A stretch of 64,000 bases of DNA from Anaerotignum lactatifermentans (GCF_016902535.1 NZ_JACSNY010000001.1:62001-126000), one strand, 5' to 3'; positions 41,871 through 49,938 are shown, counted from the stretch's first letter. The notes: generated from the letters alone by a model not told the origin. Numbers and translations are program-made.

Positions 41871-42422
41871 TTAAAGGATGACATACTGTTTTTTTGCCGC
41901 TTCCAGATTTTCAAATACAGTGATTCCTTCCGCCCGCCGGATATTTTCCGCCAAAGGCTCTTCCGGCTTCGTCAGACCAAAAAGTTCTCCCAGTCTATCC
42001 ATTTCCGCCAAAGAATCCCCGGACACTTCTGTCTCCATCCCGGCTTTTTTGCGCCAATCCGGTTCAAAAATCATCATCCGCACCAGAGAGCGAAACTCCT
42101 CCGCCACGAAATAACATGCCAAAGCGGGCGTAATGTAATAGATTTTTTCCTTATAAAATTCCTTTTCCGTCCCGCAGGCGAAAAACCCGCCCCACCTATC
42201 TCTGGCAAATACCGCCAAAGCCGGCACCGGGAAAAAATCCGCCTTTGGTTCCAGCCCGGAAAAAATCAGGAAAAATCCCCGTTCTCTGGCCAAAGCGGCA
42301 TAGCCATCCTCCTCACAGGTAGGCAGAAAGGTCAGCCACCGCTTTCCGCCATAGGCTCCCGGCTTTCGCTCCGCCCATTCCTTTTCGGAGAAGGTCTCCG
42401 CGTTCCAATATTCCGCCCTCAT
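41871..42422 (-). CDS. uncharacterised protein coupled to the phosphatase gene
   Basis: 183 residues, family not recognised. It is soluble, with no signal peptide, and rich in aromatic residues in its first half (several Trp and Phe around 8-75). A VPALAVFARDRWGGFFACG-like segment (about 73-91, broken here by wording) resembles the core of small immunity or SUKH-like folds, but this is only an impression. ATG 42420-42422 overlaps the stop of the preceding phosphatase gene (ATGA) and its ribosome binding site GAGGAG lies inside that gene, so the two are translationally coupled. Confidence 0.75.
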   Translation of the reverse strand: MRAEYWNAETFSEKEWAERKPGAYGGKRWLTFLPTCEEDGYAALARERGFFLIFSGLEPKADFFPVPALAVFARDRWGGFFACGTEKEFYKEKIYYITPALACYFVAEEFRSLVRMMIFEPDWRKKAGMETEVSGDSLAEMDRLGELFGLTKPEEPLAENIRRAEGITVFENLEAAKKQYVIL

Positions 42423-43030
42423 TTTGGCTCCTCTTTGCACAAAGGATGGTTCAGGCAGTCGATGGTGCGCCATTTTTCCGTAGCCAGCACGGCGCTGTAA
42501 TGGCCCTGTTTGGAGTCAAACCGCCAGAAGCCGTCCATGCCCGCCTCTGTCAAATGGCAGAGTAGCGCGCTCAACGCTCCATTATGAGAAACCAGCAGGA
42601 TATTCTTCCCTTTATTTACCGCAATGAGCTTCTCCACACCGTCGGCAATCCTCTGGTAAAAAGCGGGAAAAGCCTCTCCGTTGGGCATGGTCCTTGTTTT
42701 CCAGTCCTTGATCCAGCCCCGCAGCTCTTGGCCGTACTTTTCCTTAATCTCCGCCGCCGGACGGTTTTCCCAGTCCCCGTAATACAGTTCCCGGAAGGCT
42801 TTTTCATAATGCACCTGCATCCCCTTGCCGGAAGCGATAATTTCCGCCGTATGGGCTGCTCTGCGCAGATCGCTGCTGTATATGGCGTCCAACGGCACAT
42901 CCCGGAAAAACTCCTTCAGTTCCTCCGCCTGCCGCAGACCTGTTTCGTTAATATCCGCATCGGTCCAGCCGTAGAACATATTGTTTTTGTTCATATCCGT
43001 CTGTCCGTGCCGCACCAGATATAGTTTCAA
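42419..43030 (-). CDS. histidine phosphatase (phosphoglycerate mutase-like) family protein
   Basis: 203 residues. RHG catalytic motif at VRHGQTD near residue 6, the second conserved His in LVSHNGAL near 150 and an ELYYGDWENR segment near 81. Such proteins include alpha-ribazole phosphatase (CobC), GpmB-type phosphatases and others, so the substrate is open. TTG 43028-43030 is the best start: AGGAGG stands eight bases before it. The longer frame to 43096 would overlap the glmS end and a hairpin. No cobalamin genes are nearby. Confidence 0.85.
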   Translation of the reverse strand: MKLYLVRHGQTDMNKNNMFYGWTDADINETGLRQAEELKEFFRDVPLDAIYSSDLRRAAHTAEIIASGKGMQVHYEKAFRELYYGDWENRPAAEIKEKYGQELRGWIKDWKTRTMPNGEAFPAFYQRIADGVEKLIAVNKGKNILLVSHNGALSALLCHLTEAGMDGFWRFDSKQGHYSAVLATEKWRTIDCLNHPLCKEEPK

Positions 43031-43049
43031 AAAAACACCTCCTGCAACA

Positions 43050-43085
43050 AAGGCAGATGTCAAAACCGCCTTTGTCATCTGCCTT
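43050..43085 (-). terminator. hairpin after glmS, weak terminator
   Basis: AAGGCAGATG (43050-43059) pairs with CATCTGCCTT (43076-43085). The T-run that should follow is poor (CCTTTGTTG), so read-through into the phosphatase gene is likely. Confidence 0.5.
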
Positions 43086-43097
43086 CTGTGTTTCAAA

Positions 43098-44921
43098 TTA
43101 TTCTACTGTTACGGATTTTGCCAGATTTCTGGGTTTATCCACATCGCATCCTCTTGCCACCGCAACATAGTACGCAAACAGCTGCATGGGAATCACATCC
43201 AGAGAAGCTGTAAATCTGTCATCAATGGCAGGAATGTAGATCACCTCGTCCGCCACTTCGGCGATTTCCGTATTGCCTTCCTTGGCAATGGCCAGCACAT
43301 TGGCGCCTCTGGCCTTTACTTCCTTCACGTTGCTCACCAGTTTCTCATAAAGAGTATCCTGTGTGGCAATGGCCACTACCAGTGTCCCTTCTTCAATCAG
43401 GGAAATGGTGCCATGCTTCAGTTCCCCTGCGGCATAGGCCTCACTGTGGATATAGGAAATCTCCTTCAGTTTCAGGGAACATTCCAAAGCCACCGCGTAG
43501 TCGATGCCCCGGCCGATAATAAATACATCCTTGGCATTGGCATGGCCTTCCGCCAGTTCCTTCATTTTGCCGTCCAACGCAAAAAGCTGCTCGATCTTTT
43601 CGGGAACGGATTCCAGCTCCGCCACCAGCTTCGCCGCCTCTTCCGCGGAAACACAGCCTCTCACCTGACCAAATTTCAGCGCGATCAGATACATCAGCGC
43701 CACCTGGGTGGAGTAGCCTTTTGTCGTAGCTACGGCGATTTCCGGGCCGGCCCAGGTATACAGCACATCATCACTGTCTCTGGCAATGGAACTGCCTACT
43801 ACATTGACAATGGACAGGATACGGATGCCCTGCCGTTTGGCTTCTCTCAGGGCCGCCAGTGTGTCCGCTGTTTCGCCGGACTGGCTGATGATGATGCAGA
43901 CGTCATTTTTATTCAGAATAGGATTTCTGTACCGGAATTCCGACGCCAGATCCACCTCTACGGGGATGCGCGCCAGATCCTCAATGACATATTTTCCAAC
44001 AATGCCGGCGTGCCACGCGGAGCCGCAGGCAACGATATGGATACGGTTGATATTTTTGATATCCTCATCGGTATATTTCAGCTGATCCAGAACAATCTGG
44101 CCATTGTCCAGTCTGGGGCTGATGGTCGCTTTCAGCGCTTTGGGCTGTTCCATGATTTCTTTCATCATAAAGTAATCATAGCCGCCTTTTTCCGCCGCGG
44201 AAATATCCCAGTCCACATGATAAATATCTTTTTTGATCTCGTTTTTATCCAGATCCAGAATCGTCACGCCGTCTTTTTTCATGACAACGATTTCGTTATC
44301 ATTAAGCAGGTAATAATCCTTTGTATATTCCAGCACAGCGGGAATATCGGAAGCGATATAGTTTCCATCCTCGCTGATGCCTACCAGCAGAGGGCTGTCT
44401 TTTCTGACCGCAACGAATTCATCGGGCTTTTCACTGCACACAATCCCCAGCGCGTAAGATCCTCTCACCTTGCCGATCACACGGATGAGGGTATCCACCA
44501 GATCCCCGTTATACAGGGAGTCAAACAGCTGAGCAATGACTTCTGTGTCTGTTTCGGAAACAAATACATAGCCCTGCTTTTCCAGTTCGCTTTTCAGCTG
44601 AATGTAGTTCTCAATGATGCCATTGTGTACCACAGAGATTCTGCCATTCATGCTGGTGTGAGGGTGGGCGTTTTTATCGCTGGGCGCGCCGTGGGTTGCC
44701 CATCTGGTATGGCCAATCCCCATGCAGCCTTTCACGCCGCCCATATTCTTTACTTTTTCGTCCAATTCCGCCAGACGGCCCTTGGCTTTTACCACCTGCA
44801 CCTGATCGCCGAAAACGGCAATACCGGCAGAGTCATAGCCTCTGTACTCCAGCTTGCTCAGCCCCTTAATCAGGATGGGCGCCGCCTGCGCTTTTCCAAT
44901 ATATCCAACAATACCACACAT
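43098..44921 (-). CDS. glmS: glucosamine-fructose-6-phosphate aminotransferase (isomerizing)
   Basis: Makes glucosamine 6-phosphate from fructose 6-phosphate and glutamine, the entry to UDP-GlcNAc and peptidoglycan. 607 residues. C2 after the initiator Met is the glutaminase nucleophile (MCGIVGYIG). Two SIS domains follow, with SQSGETADT near 345 and the C-terminal DKPRNLAKSVTVE. ATG 44919-44921 has GGAGG upstream. A longer frame to 45059 runs into the ribozyme and is rejected. Expression is controlled by the glmS ribozyme. Confidence 0.97.
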   Translation of the reverse strand: MCGIVGYIGKAQAAPILIKGLSKLEYRGYDSAGIAVFGDQVQVVKAKGRLAELDEKVKNMGGVKGCMGIGHTRWATHGAPSDKNAHPHTSMNGRISVVHNGIIENYIQLKSELEKQGYVFVSETDTEVIAQLFDSLYNGDLVDTLIRVIGKVRGSYALGIVCSEKPDEFVAVRKDSPLLVGISEDGNYIASDIPAVLEYTKDYYLLNDNEIVVMKKDGVTILDLDKNEIKKDIYHVDWDISAAEKGGYDYFMMKEIMEQPKALKATISPRLDNGQIVLDQLKYTDEDIKNINRIHIVACGSAWHAGIVGKYVIEDLARIPVEVDLASEFRYRNPILNKNDVCIIISQSGETADTLAALREAKRQGIRILSIVNVVGSSIARDSDDVLYTWAGPEIAVATTKGYSTQVALMYLIALKFGQVRGCVSAEEAAKLVAELESVPEKIEQLFALDGKMKELAEGHANAKDVFIIGRGIDYAVALECSLKLKEISYIHSEAYAAGELKHGTISLIEEGTLVVAIATQDTLYEKLVSNVKEVKARGANVLAIAKEGNTEIAEVADEVIYIPAIDDRFTASLDVIPMQLFAYYVAVARGCDVDKPRNLAKSVTVE

Positions 44922-44946
44922 GGTTATTTTCCTCCATTTTTTCTTT

Positions 44947-45094
44947 ATTGGCACGTTACCTTCCTTTTGTCCGCCGGATCTCTCCTGCGATTTGTGAAAG
45001 GCCTGCGTCCCTGTGCCAAAGGGCGGGAAGCATCCGCCGAAACCTTCGATCACTTCCACCTCGTCAACCGTGTCTGCACCACGGTTCTGGCGCT
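44947..45094 (-). ncRNA. glmS ribozyme (glucosamine-6-phosphate-activated self-cleaving RNA)
   Basis: The conserved core is visible on the minus strand: AGCGCCAGAAC at the cleavage site, GGTTGACGAGGTGGAAGT, ATCGAAGG and TTCGGCGGATGCTTCCCG. Cleavage is expected between the bases at 45094 and 45093. A GGCAC/GTGCC pairing (to about 44948) closes the 3' domain. Glucosamine 6-phosphate acts as cofactor, so the mRNA is destroyed when product is plentiful. Confidence 0.93.
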
Positions 45095-45185
45095 TCTGTT
45101 ACAAAATATTATATGATCCCTTCCTCCCTTCTTATCACGACTCTGTGCAGAAGGCGGCAAAAACAGGCAATTCCCCGTTTCTGCC

Positions 45186-45214
45186 AGTATACCATAGCTT
45201 TTTTCTGGGGTAAA
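45186..45214 (-). promoter_or_regulatory. promoter of the glmS ribozyme-glmS transcript
   Basis: TTTACC (45209-45214), 17 bases, TATACT (45186-45191), about 85 bases upstream of the ribozyme cleavage site. Confidence 0.6.
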
Positions 45215-45263
45215 GAAAAAACCGATATTTTCACGCTTTTCTCAGAAAAACCACGAAAAATAA

Positions 45264-45305
45264 AAAATGCTAAAAACCTTGTGTCCCAAAGTTCTTAGCA
45301 TTTTT
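45264..45305 (-). terminator. terminator of the downstream tRNA-Pro gene
   Basis: AAATGCTAA and TTAGCATTT arms. The minus strand continues into a T-rich tract (revcomp of AAAAAATAAAAAA). Confidence 0.75.
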
Positions 45306-45308
45306 CCA

Positions 45309-45382
45309 TCGAGGCGACAAGATTTGAACTTGCGACCTCTACATCCCTAATGTAGCGCTCTACCAAGCTGAGCCACGCCTCG
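45309..45382 (-). tRNA. tRNA-Pro (anticodon AGG), copy 1
   Basis: A 74-base cloverleaf: acceptor CGAGGCG/CGCCTCG with A73, D-arm GCTC/GAGC, anticodon arm CTACA-TTAGGGA-TGTAG, T-arm GCAAG-TTCAAAT-CTTGT. Anticodon AGG with G37 reads Pro codons. C1-G72 fits tRNA-Pro. CCA is not encoded. A34 would have to be read as A or as inosine. It has its own promoter and terminator. Confidence 0.95.
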
Positions 45383-45393
45383 ACAGCTAGTTC

Positions 45394-45422
45394 AGTATAC
45401 ACTGTTTTTTTCCATTTGTCAA
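45394..45422 (-). promoter_or_regulatory. promoter of tRNA-Pro copy 1
   Basis: Perfect TTGACA (45417-45422), 17 bases, TATACT (45394-45399). Confidence 0.85.
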
Positions 45423-45460
45423 CATGTTTTTTTATTTTTTTCTCGTAAGCCTATTTTGAG

Positions 45461-45492
45461 AAAAAGAGACCGGAAACATAAAGTTTCCGGTC
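45461..45492 (-). terminator. terminator of tRNA-Pro copy 2
   Basis: Perfect stem GACCGGAAAC (45468-45477) with GTTTCCGGTC (45483-45492), 5-base loop, T-run on the minus strand. Confidence 0.9.
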
Positions 45493-45497
45493 CTGCA

Positions 45498-45571
45498 TCG
45501 AGGCGACAAGATTTGAACTTGCGACCTCTACATCCCTAATGTAGCGCTCTACCAAGCTGAGCCACGCCTCG
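45498..45571 (-). tRNA. tRNA-Pro (anticodon AGG), copy 2
   Basis: Base-for-base identical to the copy at 45309-45382 over all 74 positions. The 20 bases next to the 5' end are also identical, and the promoter is conserved, so the whole transcription unit was duplicated. Confidence 0.95.
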
Positions 45572-45582
45572 ACAGCTAGTTC

Positions 45583-45611
45583 AGTATACACCGACTTTTT
45601 TTATTTGTCAA
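45583..45611 (-). promoter_or_regulatory. promoter of tRNA-Pro copy 2
   Basis: Perfect TTGACA (45606-45611), 17 bases, TATACT (45583-45588). Confidence 0.85.
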
Positions 45612-45628
45612 CATCTATTTCACATTTT

Positions 45629-45668
45629 TTCGAAAAAAAATAGGGCAGGTAGATATCTGCCCTATTTT
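45629..45668 (-). terminator. terminator of ridA
   Basis: AAAATAGGGCAG (45637-45648) pairs with CTGCCCTATTTT (45657-45668). An eight-base T-run follows on the minus strand. Confidence 0.85.
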
Positions 45669-45684
45669 CAGCCGTTTTCAGAAA

Positions 45685-46065
45685 TTATTTCTTTGTTACA
45701 GCCAGGATTTCTACTTCACACAGAACGTTCTTAGGCAGTGTTTTTACTGCTACGCAGGAACGAGCGGGCTTACCTGTGAAATATTTAGCGTATACTTCAT
45801 TGAATGTAGCGAAGTCGCCCATATCAGCCAGGAAGCATGTTGTCTTTACAACGTCTGTATATGTCAGGCCGTTTACTTCCAGAATCGCGCCAATGTTTTT
45901 CATAACCTGTTCTGTCTGGTCAACGATGCCTTCTGCAACAACGTCGCCTACTTCAGGGTTGATGGGTACCTGACCGGAAGCAAACAGGAAACCGTTTACT
46001 TCGATTGCCTGAGAATAAGGGCCGATTGCTGCGGGTGCTTTGTCTGTGCTTGTTACTTTGAACAT
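45685..46065 (-). CDS. ridA: RidA-family enamine/imine deaminase
   Basis: Trimeric enzyme that hydrolyses reactive 2-aminoacrylate and related enamines made by PLP enzymes. 126 residues. GPYSQAI near residue 15, FASGQVP near 28, and the catalytic Arg in PARSCVAVKTLP near 101 are present. Single-gene unit with its own promoter and terminator. Codon use indicates high expression. Confidence 0.95.
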   Translation of the reverse strand: MFKVTSTDKAPAAIGPYSQAIEVNGFLFASGQVPINPEVGDVVAEGIVDQTEQVMKNIGAILEVNGLTYTDVVKTTCFLADMGDFATFNEVYAKYFTGKPARSCVAVKTLPKNVLCEVEILAVTKK

Positions 46066-46118
46066 GATCCATTACCTCCGTTTTTTCAAATAAAATAAAC
46101 ATAATCTGTTCTTTTTTT

Positions 46119-46147
46119 ATTGTAGTCCAAAGACAAACCCCAGTCAA
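46119..46147 (-). promoter_or_regulatory. promoter of ridA
   Basis: TTGACT (46142-46147), 17 bases, TACAAT (46119-46124). Confidence 0.7.
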
Positions 46148-46302
46148 TGTATTTTTGACGGATACATGATTTTTTACTTTCTGCATGAATTTCTTAATTT
46201 TTTTATTCCATTTTTGTCTGCTTTCGGTTAAAATAGAAATGTTATGTGCAGAAATATCAACAACTTCAAATAGATTTCTAAGAGAAAGAAAGGAAAATGA
46301 AC

Positions 46303-47892
46303 ATGAGCAATCTGGAAGCCATTCAAAAGCGCCGCATTTTTGGCATTATCTCCCACCCTGACGCCGGCAAAACCACGCTGACGGAAAAACTGCTGCTCCA
46401 CGGCGGCGCCATCCGGGAAGCCGGTACCGTTAAAGCAAGAAGAAACGCCAAATTCGCTAAAAGTGACTGGATGGAGATCGAGAAACAAAGAGGTATTTCC
46501 GTTACCTCCTCCGTCATGCAGTTTGAGTATGAAGGAAAGGTCGTATCCATTATGGATACCCCCGGCCATAACGACTTCGGCGAGGATACTTACCGCATCC
46601 TGACCTCCGTAGACAGCGCTGTCATGGTCATTGACGCGGCAAAAGGTGTCGAGGCGCAGACCGTAAAGCTGTTCAAGGTTTGCAGTATGCGTCAGATTCC
46701 CATTTTTACCTTTATCAATAAACTGGACCGTCAGTCCAAAGATCCCCTGGACTGTATGGCTGATCTGGAGGACGCGCTGGGTCTGCCCTCCACCGCCGTT
46801 ACCTGGCCCATCGGCAACGGCCTGACCTTTGAGGGCATTTATGATCGTCTGGAAAACAAAGTTTATCTCTATAAACAGAAAGACGGCGTCATCGAACTGG
46901 GCGCCAACGGCGTATTCGGAGATACGCTGGAAGGCGTGATTTCCGACGCCAATCTGGATATCCTCAGAGGCGAAATGGAATTGCTGGACGGCGCGGGCAA
47001 TCCCTTTGACCTCCAGGCCATCAAGGACGGCAAGCTGTCTCCTGTATTCTTTGGTTCCGCTCTGGCGGACTTCGGCGTAACCCCTTTCCTGAAACACTTC
47101 CTGGAATGGTCCCCCGCTCCCGGTCCCAGAAAGACCACCACGGGGGAAGTAAAGCCCACCGATGAATTTTTCAGCGGCTTTATTTTCAAGATTCAGGCGA
47201 ACATGAACCCGGCCCACAGAGACCGTCTGGCCTTCTTCCGCATCTGCTCCGGCACCTTTACCCGTGGTATGAATGTCACTCTTTCCCGTACCGGAAAACA
47301 GATGAAGCTGAGCCAGTCCACGCACCTGATGGCAAACGAAAGAGAAACCGTAGAAACTGCCATTGCCGGTGATATTATCGGTATTTACGACAGCGGCAAC
47401 TATCAGATCGGCGATACCCTGACAGACCGGAAGGAAAAGCTCTTCTTCGAGCCTCTGCCCACCTTCCCTCCTGAACTGTTCATGCGGGTACACCCCATCA
47501 ACTCCCTGAAGGCGAAGCAGTTCCAGAAGGGCGTACAGCAGCTGGCGCAGGAAGGTGCTATTCAGGTCTACCATAACGAATTTAACGATGTCATTCTGGG
47601 TGCCGTTGGTCAGCTGCAGTTTGAGGTATTTGAATACCGTCTGACCAACGAATACAATTCCGAGGTGCGTATGGAGCCACTGGATTATAGTGTAGCCCGC
47701 TGGGTAGCGCCCGGCTCCCCCAAGGATGTCAAGGAATATCTGGTAGCCAGAAGCACACTGGTGTACGACCATTTTGAGCGGCCTTTGCTGCTTTTCGCCA
47801 ACCAGTATACTCTGAACAACTTTATGCAGAAATATCCTGAAGTAAAGCTGGTAGAGGCGCTGGACGTAGACGATACGGAATATCAGGGCTGA
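46303..47892 (+). CDS. prfC: peptide chain release factor 3
   Basis: Translational GTPase that recycles RF1/RF2 from the ribosome. 529 residues. G1 SHPDAGKTT near residue 19, switch RGISVTSSV near 65, DTPGHNDF near 88 and NKLD near 142. RF3-type domains II and III follow. Two ATGs six bases apart are possible. 46303 is preferred because AAAGGA then lies eight bases away. It is separate from neighbours and ends at a hairpin. It is not an EF-G: domain IV is missing and the length fits RF3. Confidence 0.94.
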   Translation: MSNLEAIQKRRIFGIISHPDAGKTTLTEKLLLHGGAIREAGTVKARRNAKFAKSDWMEIEKQRGISVTSSVMQFEYEGKVVSIMDTPGHNDFGEDTYRILTSVDSAVMVIDAAKGVEAQTVKLFKVCSMRQIPIFTFINKLDRQSKDPLDCMADLEDALGLPSTAVTWPIGNGLTFEGIYDRLENKVYLYKQKDGVIELGANGVFGDTLEGVISDANLDILRGEMELLDGAGNPFDLQAIKDGKLSPVFFGSALADFGVTPFLKHFLEWSPAPGPRKTTTGEVKPTDEFFSGFIFKIQANMNPAHRDRLAFFRICSGTFTRGMNVTLSRTGKQMKLSQSTHLMANERETVETAIAGDIIGIYDSGNYQIGDTLTDRKEKLFFEPLPTFPPELFMRVHPINSLKAKQFQKGVQQLAQEGAIQVYHNEFNDVILGAVGQLQFEVFEYRLTNEYNSEVRMEPLDYSVARWVAPGSPKDVKEYLVARSTLVYDHFERPLLLFANQYTLNNFMQKYPEVKLVEALDVDDTEYQG

Positions 47893-47949
47893 ATATCAGG
47901 CAAAGAACACCCCGCAGGTTCCTTTTAAGAAATAAACTTCCTTTCAGAC

Positions 47950-47996
47950 AAAATCGTCGGAATCCTTGTTGCCGCAGGGAGTCCGACGATTTTTTA
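47950..47996 (+). terminator. terminator of prfC
   Basis: AAAATCGTCGGA pairs with TCCGACGATTTT, followed by T's on the plus strand. Confidence 0.85.
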
Positions 47997-48038
47997 TGCA
48001 ACTCCAATGGAATTCCGTCCCATATATTCTCAGCGTTC

Positions 48039-48082
48039 AAAAAAACAGGCCGCGGCAGGAATTGATTTCCCGCTGCGGCCTG
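48039..48082 (-). terminator. terminator of the DUF1540 gene
   Basis: CAGGCCGC (48046-48053) pairs with GCGGCCTG (48075-48082), with further inner pairs. A seven-base T-run follows on the minus strand. Confidence 0.85.
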
Positions 48083-48119
48083 TTTCCGTTCCTTCCGACC
48101 GTTCAAAAGGAGATCTGTC

Positions 48120-48281
48120 TTATCTCTTCATAAAGGACAGACAGTCTGTACACTGGTCCTGTGTGGGGTTTGCTTCGTGTGTGCCCACCTCAATGGATGC
48201 CAATGTGCAGTAGTTCTTTGTGTTGTGGTGGTGTTTGCAGTTGTCCACAGTACATTTGATACATTCATTACATTTTTCCAT
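48120..48281 (-). CDS. DUF1540 small cysteine-rich protein
   Basis: 53 residues from ATG 48279-48281, which follows GAGGAGG. Seven cysteines and a triple His form the DUF1540 pattern: CNECIKC, C15 before the HHH run, then YCTLASIEVG and QCTDCLSF. The layout suggests a small metal-binding (probably zinc) fold. Function is unknown; homologues are common in clostridia. A longer frame to 48365 has no better start. A CATACTAAT upstream recalls sporulation sigma factors. Confidence 0.88.
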   Translation of the reverse strand: MEKCNECIKCTVDNCKHHHNTKNYCTLASIEVGTHEANPTQDQCTDCLSFMKR

Positions 48282-48410
48282 TTTCAATTCCTCCTCTGTT
48301 TTCTGTCTTGCGGAATTAGTATGTCCTGTTTTTAAAAAAACATGAGGCGGATTTCTTTTTTCCAATAAAAAAATATGATAAAATCAATTTTGAAAGGATG
48401 TGTCATAATT

Positions 48411-48626
48411 ATGGCAGAAAAAAAGACAACAAAACAGAGCGGAACGAAAAAAACCGCCGCCGGCAAAAAACTCTCAGTCACATTGGACGCGGAAACTATG
48501 GCTCTGTTTACGGAATATATCACCGAATACGGATACAGCAAAGATGAATTCGTCAAAAAAGCCATTCTGGAAAAAATCAGCCGGGATAAAATCAGCAGCA
48601 TGATCGACTCTATGATTACCGGCTGA
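48411..48626 (+). CDS. ribbon-helix-helix (Arc/CopG-like) small protein
   Basis: 71 residues. A Lys/Thr/Gly-rich N-terminal arm (about 1-22) is followed by a classical RHH core: strand KLSVTLD, helix A (AETMALFTEYITEYG), then helix B (SKDEFVKKAILEKIS). Probably a dimeric DNA-binding regulator. No toxin gene follows. ATG 48411 is eleven bases after AAAGGATG. It is divergent from the DUF1540 gene. Confidence 0.8.
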   Translation: MAEKKTTKQSGTKKTAAGKKLSVTLDAETMALFTEYITEYGYSKDEFVKKAILEKISRDKISSMIDSMITG

Positions 48627-48658
48627 AAAGACAGTATCCCATGAAATTACCATCAAAA

Positions 48659-48703
48659 CAGGGTCCCCCTAGTGTCAAGGAGGACCCTGTTTTTGTTTTT
48701 TTA
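48659..48703 (+). terminator. terminator of the ribbon-helix-helix gene
   Basis: CAGGGTCC pairs with GGACCCTG (48682-48689), then TTTTTGTTTTTTT on the plus strand. Confidence 0.85.
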
Positions 48704-48757
48704 CATAGAAACAAGGCGTGGGGTTTCACACACCTTGTAATTTCTATGTACTTTTTT
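48703..48757 (+). repeat. imperfect inverted repeat at the ftsZ 3' end
   Basis: ACATAGAAA (48703-48711) pairs with TTTCTATGT (48741-48749), and CAAGG (48712-48716) with CCTTG (48733-48737). ACTTTTTT follows on the plus strand and overlaps the ftsZ stop. It looks like a second plus-strand terminator. On the minus strand it lacks a T-run. Confidence 0.55.
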
Positions 48758-49901
48758 AGAATTTCTTTCTTGTAAGGAAATCGGGAATTTTGATTTCAGA
48801 TTCAAAATCATCCAGTTCCGCAAATCTTCTTGCGGGACGGCTTTCCTCTGTGCTTTCCTCTTCCGCGGGTGCTTCCTCAGAAACAGCGGTTTTTTCTGCT
48901 TCCTTCTGTACCATAGTGCGTCTGGGCATTTCAGGAACAGCCGGAATATCATCTTCCAGACCGGTAGCGATAACGGTAACAACAACCTCATCCTGCAGAT
49001 CTTCGTTGATAGTGGTACCAAAGATGATTTCTGCTTCGGGATCGATAGATTCTCTGATCAGATCCGCAGCTTCCTCTGTTTCCATCAGACCCAGGTTCAT
49101 GTCGCCGCTGAAATTGATCAGTACGCTCTTTGCGCCTTCGATGGTTGTTTCCAGCAGAGGGCTCTGGATCGCCATTTTTGCCGCGATTTCCGCTTTGTTT
49201 TCGCCGGAAGCACGGCCAATGCCCATATGCGCCACGCCTTTATCCGCCATAACGGTACGAACGTCCGCAAAGTCCAGATTGATAACGCCGGGCTTGGAAA
49301 TCAGATCCGCAATGCCCTGTACGCCCTGTCTGAGGATTTCATCGGCTTTTTTGAAGGCTTCTGTCAAAGTCGTCTTTTTGTCAATGATGCTCAGCAGTCT
49401 CTGGTTAGGGATAATGACCAGTGTATCCACGTTTTTCTTCAATTCCGCAATTCCTTTTTCCGCGTTGCTCATTCTCTTTTTGCCTTCAAAATTAAAAGGC
49501 TTTGTAACAACGCCTACGGTCAGGATGCCCAATTCCTTGGAAATCGCCGCAATTTTAGGTGCTGCGCCGGTACCGGTACCACCGCCCATGCCGGCAGTAA
49601 TGAATACCATATCGGAACCTCTCAGCGCCTGCGCAATCTCATCCTGTGTCTCGTCTACGGATCTTTCGCCGATCTCAGGATTGCCACCGGCACCAAGGCC
49701 TTTTGTCAGTTTCTCACCAATCTGAATCTTTGTATCGGATTTGGACTTTGCCAGAGCCTGTCCATCTGTGTTGATGGAAATAAAATCCACACCGTCCAAA
49801 CCATCATCAATCATACGGTCCACAGCATTGTTTCCGCCGCCGCCTACACCGATTACTTTTATCTGCGCCATATTGCTCATTGGGATATCAAATTCGAGCA
49901 A
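48756..49901 (-). CDS. ftsZ: cell division protein FtsZ
   Basis: Tubulin-like GTPase that forms the division ring. 381 residues. The GGGGNN loop is near residue 20, tubulin signature [10 protein letters not shown] near 107 and the NLDFADV T7 region near 208. A disordered Glu-rich linker (about 320-365) leads to the conserved C-terminal peptide [12 protein letters not shown] that binds partners. TTG 49899-49901 is the start, with AGGAGGGG upstream. ftsA is not adjacent. Confidence 0.97.
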   Translation of the reverse strand: MLEFDIPMSNMAQIKVIGVGGGGNNAVDRMIDDGLDGVDFISINTDGQALAKSKSDTKIQIGEKLTKGLGAGGNPEIGERSVDETQDEIAQALRGSDMVFITAGMGGGTGTGAAPKIAAISKELGILTVGVVTKPFNFEGKKRMSNAEKGIAELKKNVDTLVIIPNQRLLSIIDKKTTLTEAFKKADEILRQGVQGIADLISKPGVINLDFADVRTVMADKGVAHMGIGRASGENKAEIAAKMAIQSPLLETTIEGAKSVLINFSGDMNLGLMETEEAADLIRESIDPEAEIIFGTTINEDLQDEVVVTVIATGLEDDIPAVPEMPRRTMVQKEAEKTAVSEEAPAEEESTEESRPARRFAELDDFESEIKIPDFLTRKKF

Positions 49902-49938
49902 AAAAATCCCCTCCTACCAAAATCCATAATATAACCGT

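Noticed and set aside
43098-45059. Longer glmS with an N-terminal extension
   Set aside because: The glutaminase nucleophile must be Cys right after the initiator Met, so the start is 44921. The extension lies in the ribozyme.
45309-45622. The duplicated tRNA-Pro region as a phage or element attachment site
   Set aside because: The repeats are full transcription units with promoters. No integrase, and nothing of mobile type lies between or beside them.
46228-47772. A 514-codon minus-strand frame opposite prfC
   Set aside because: Antisense of RF3, with no recognisable domain.
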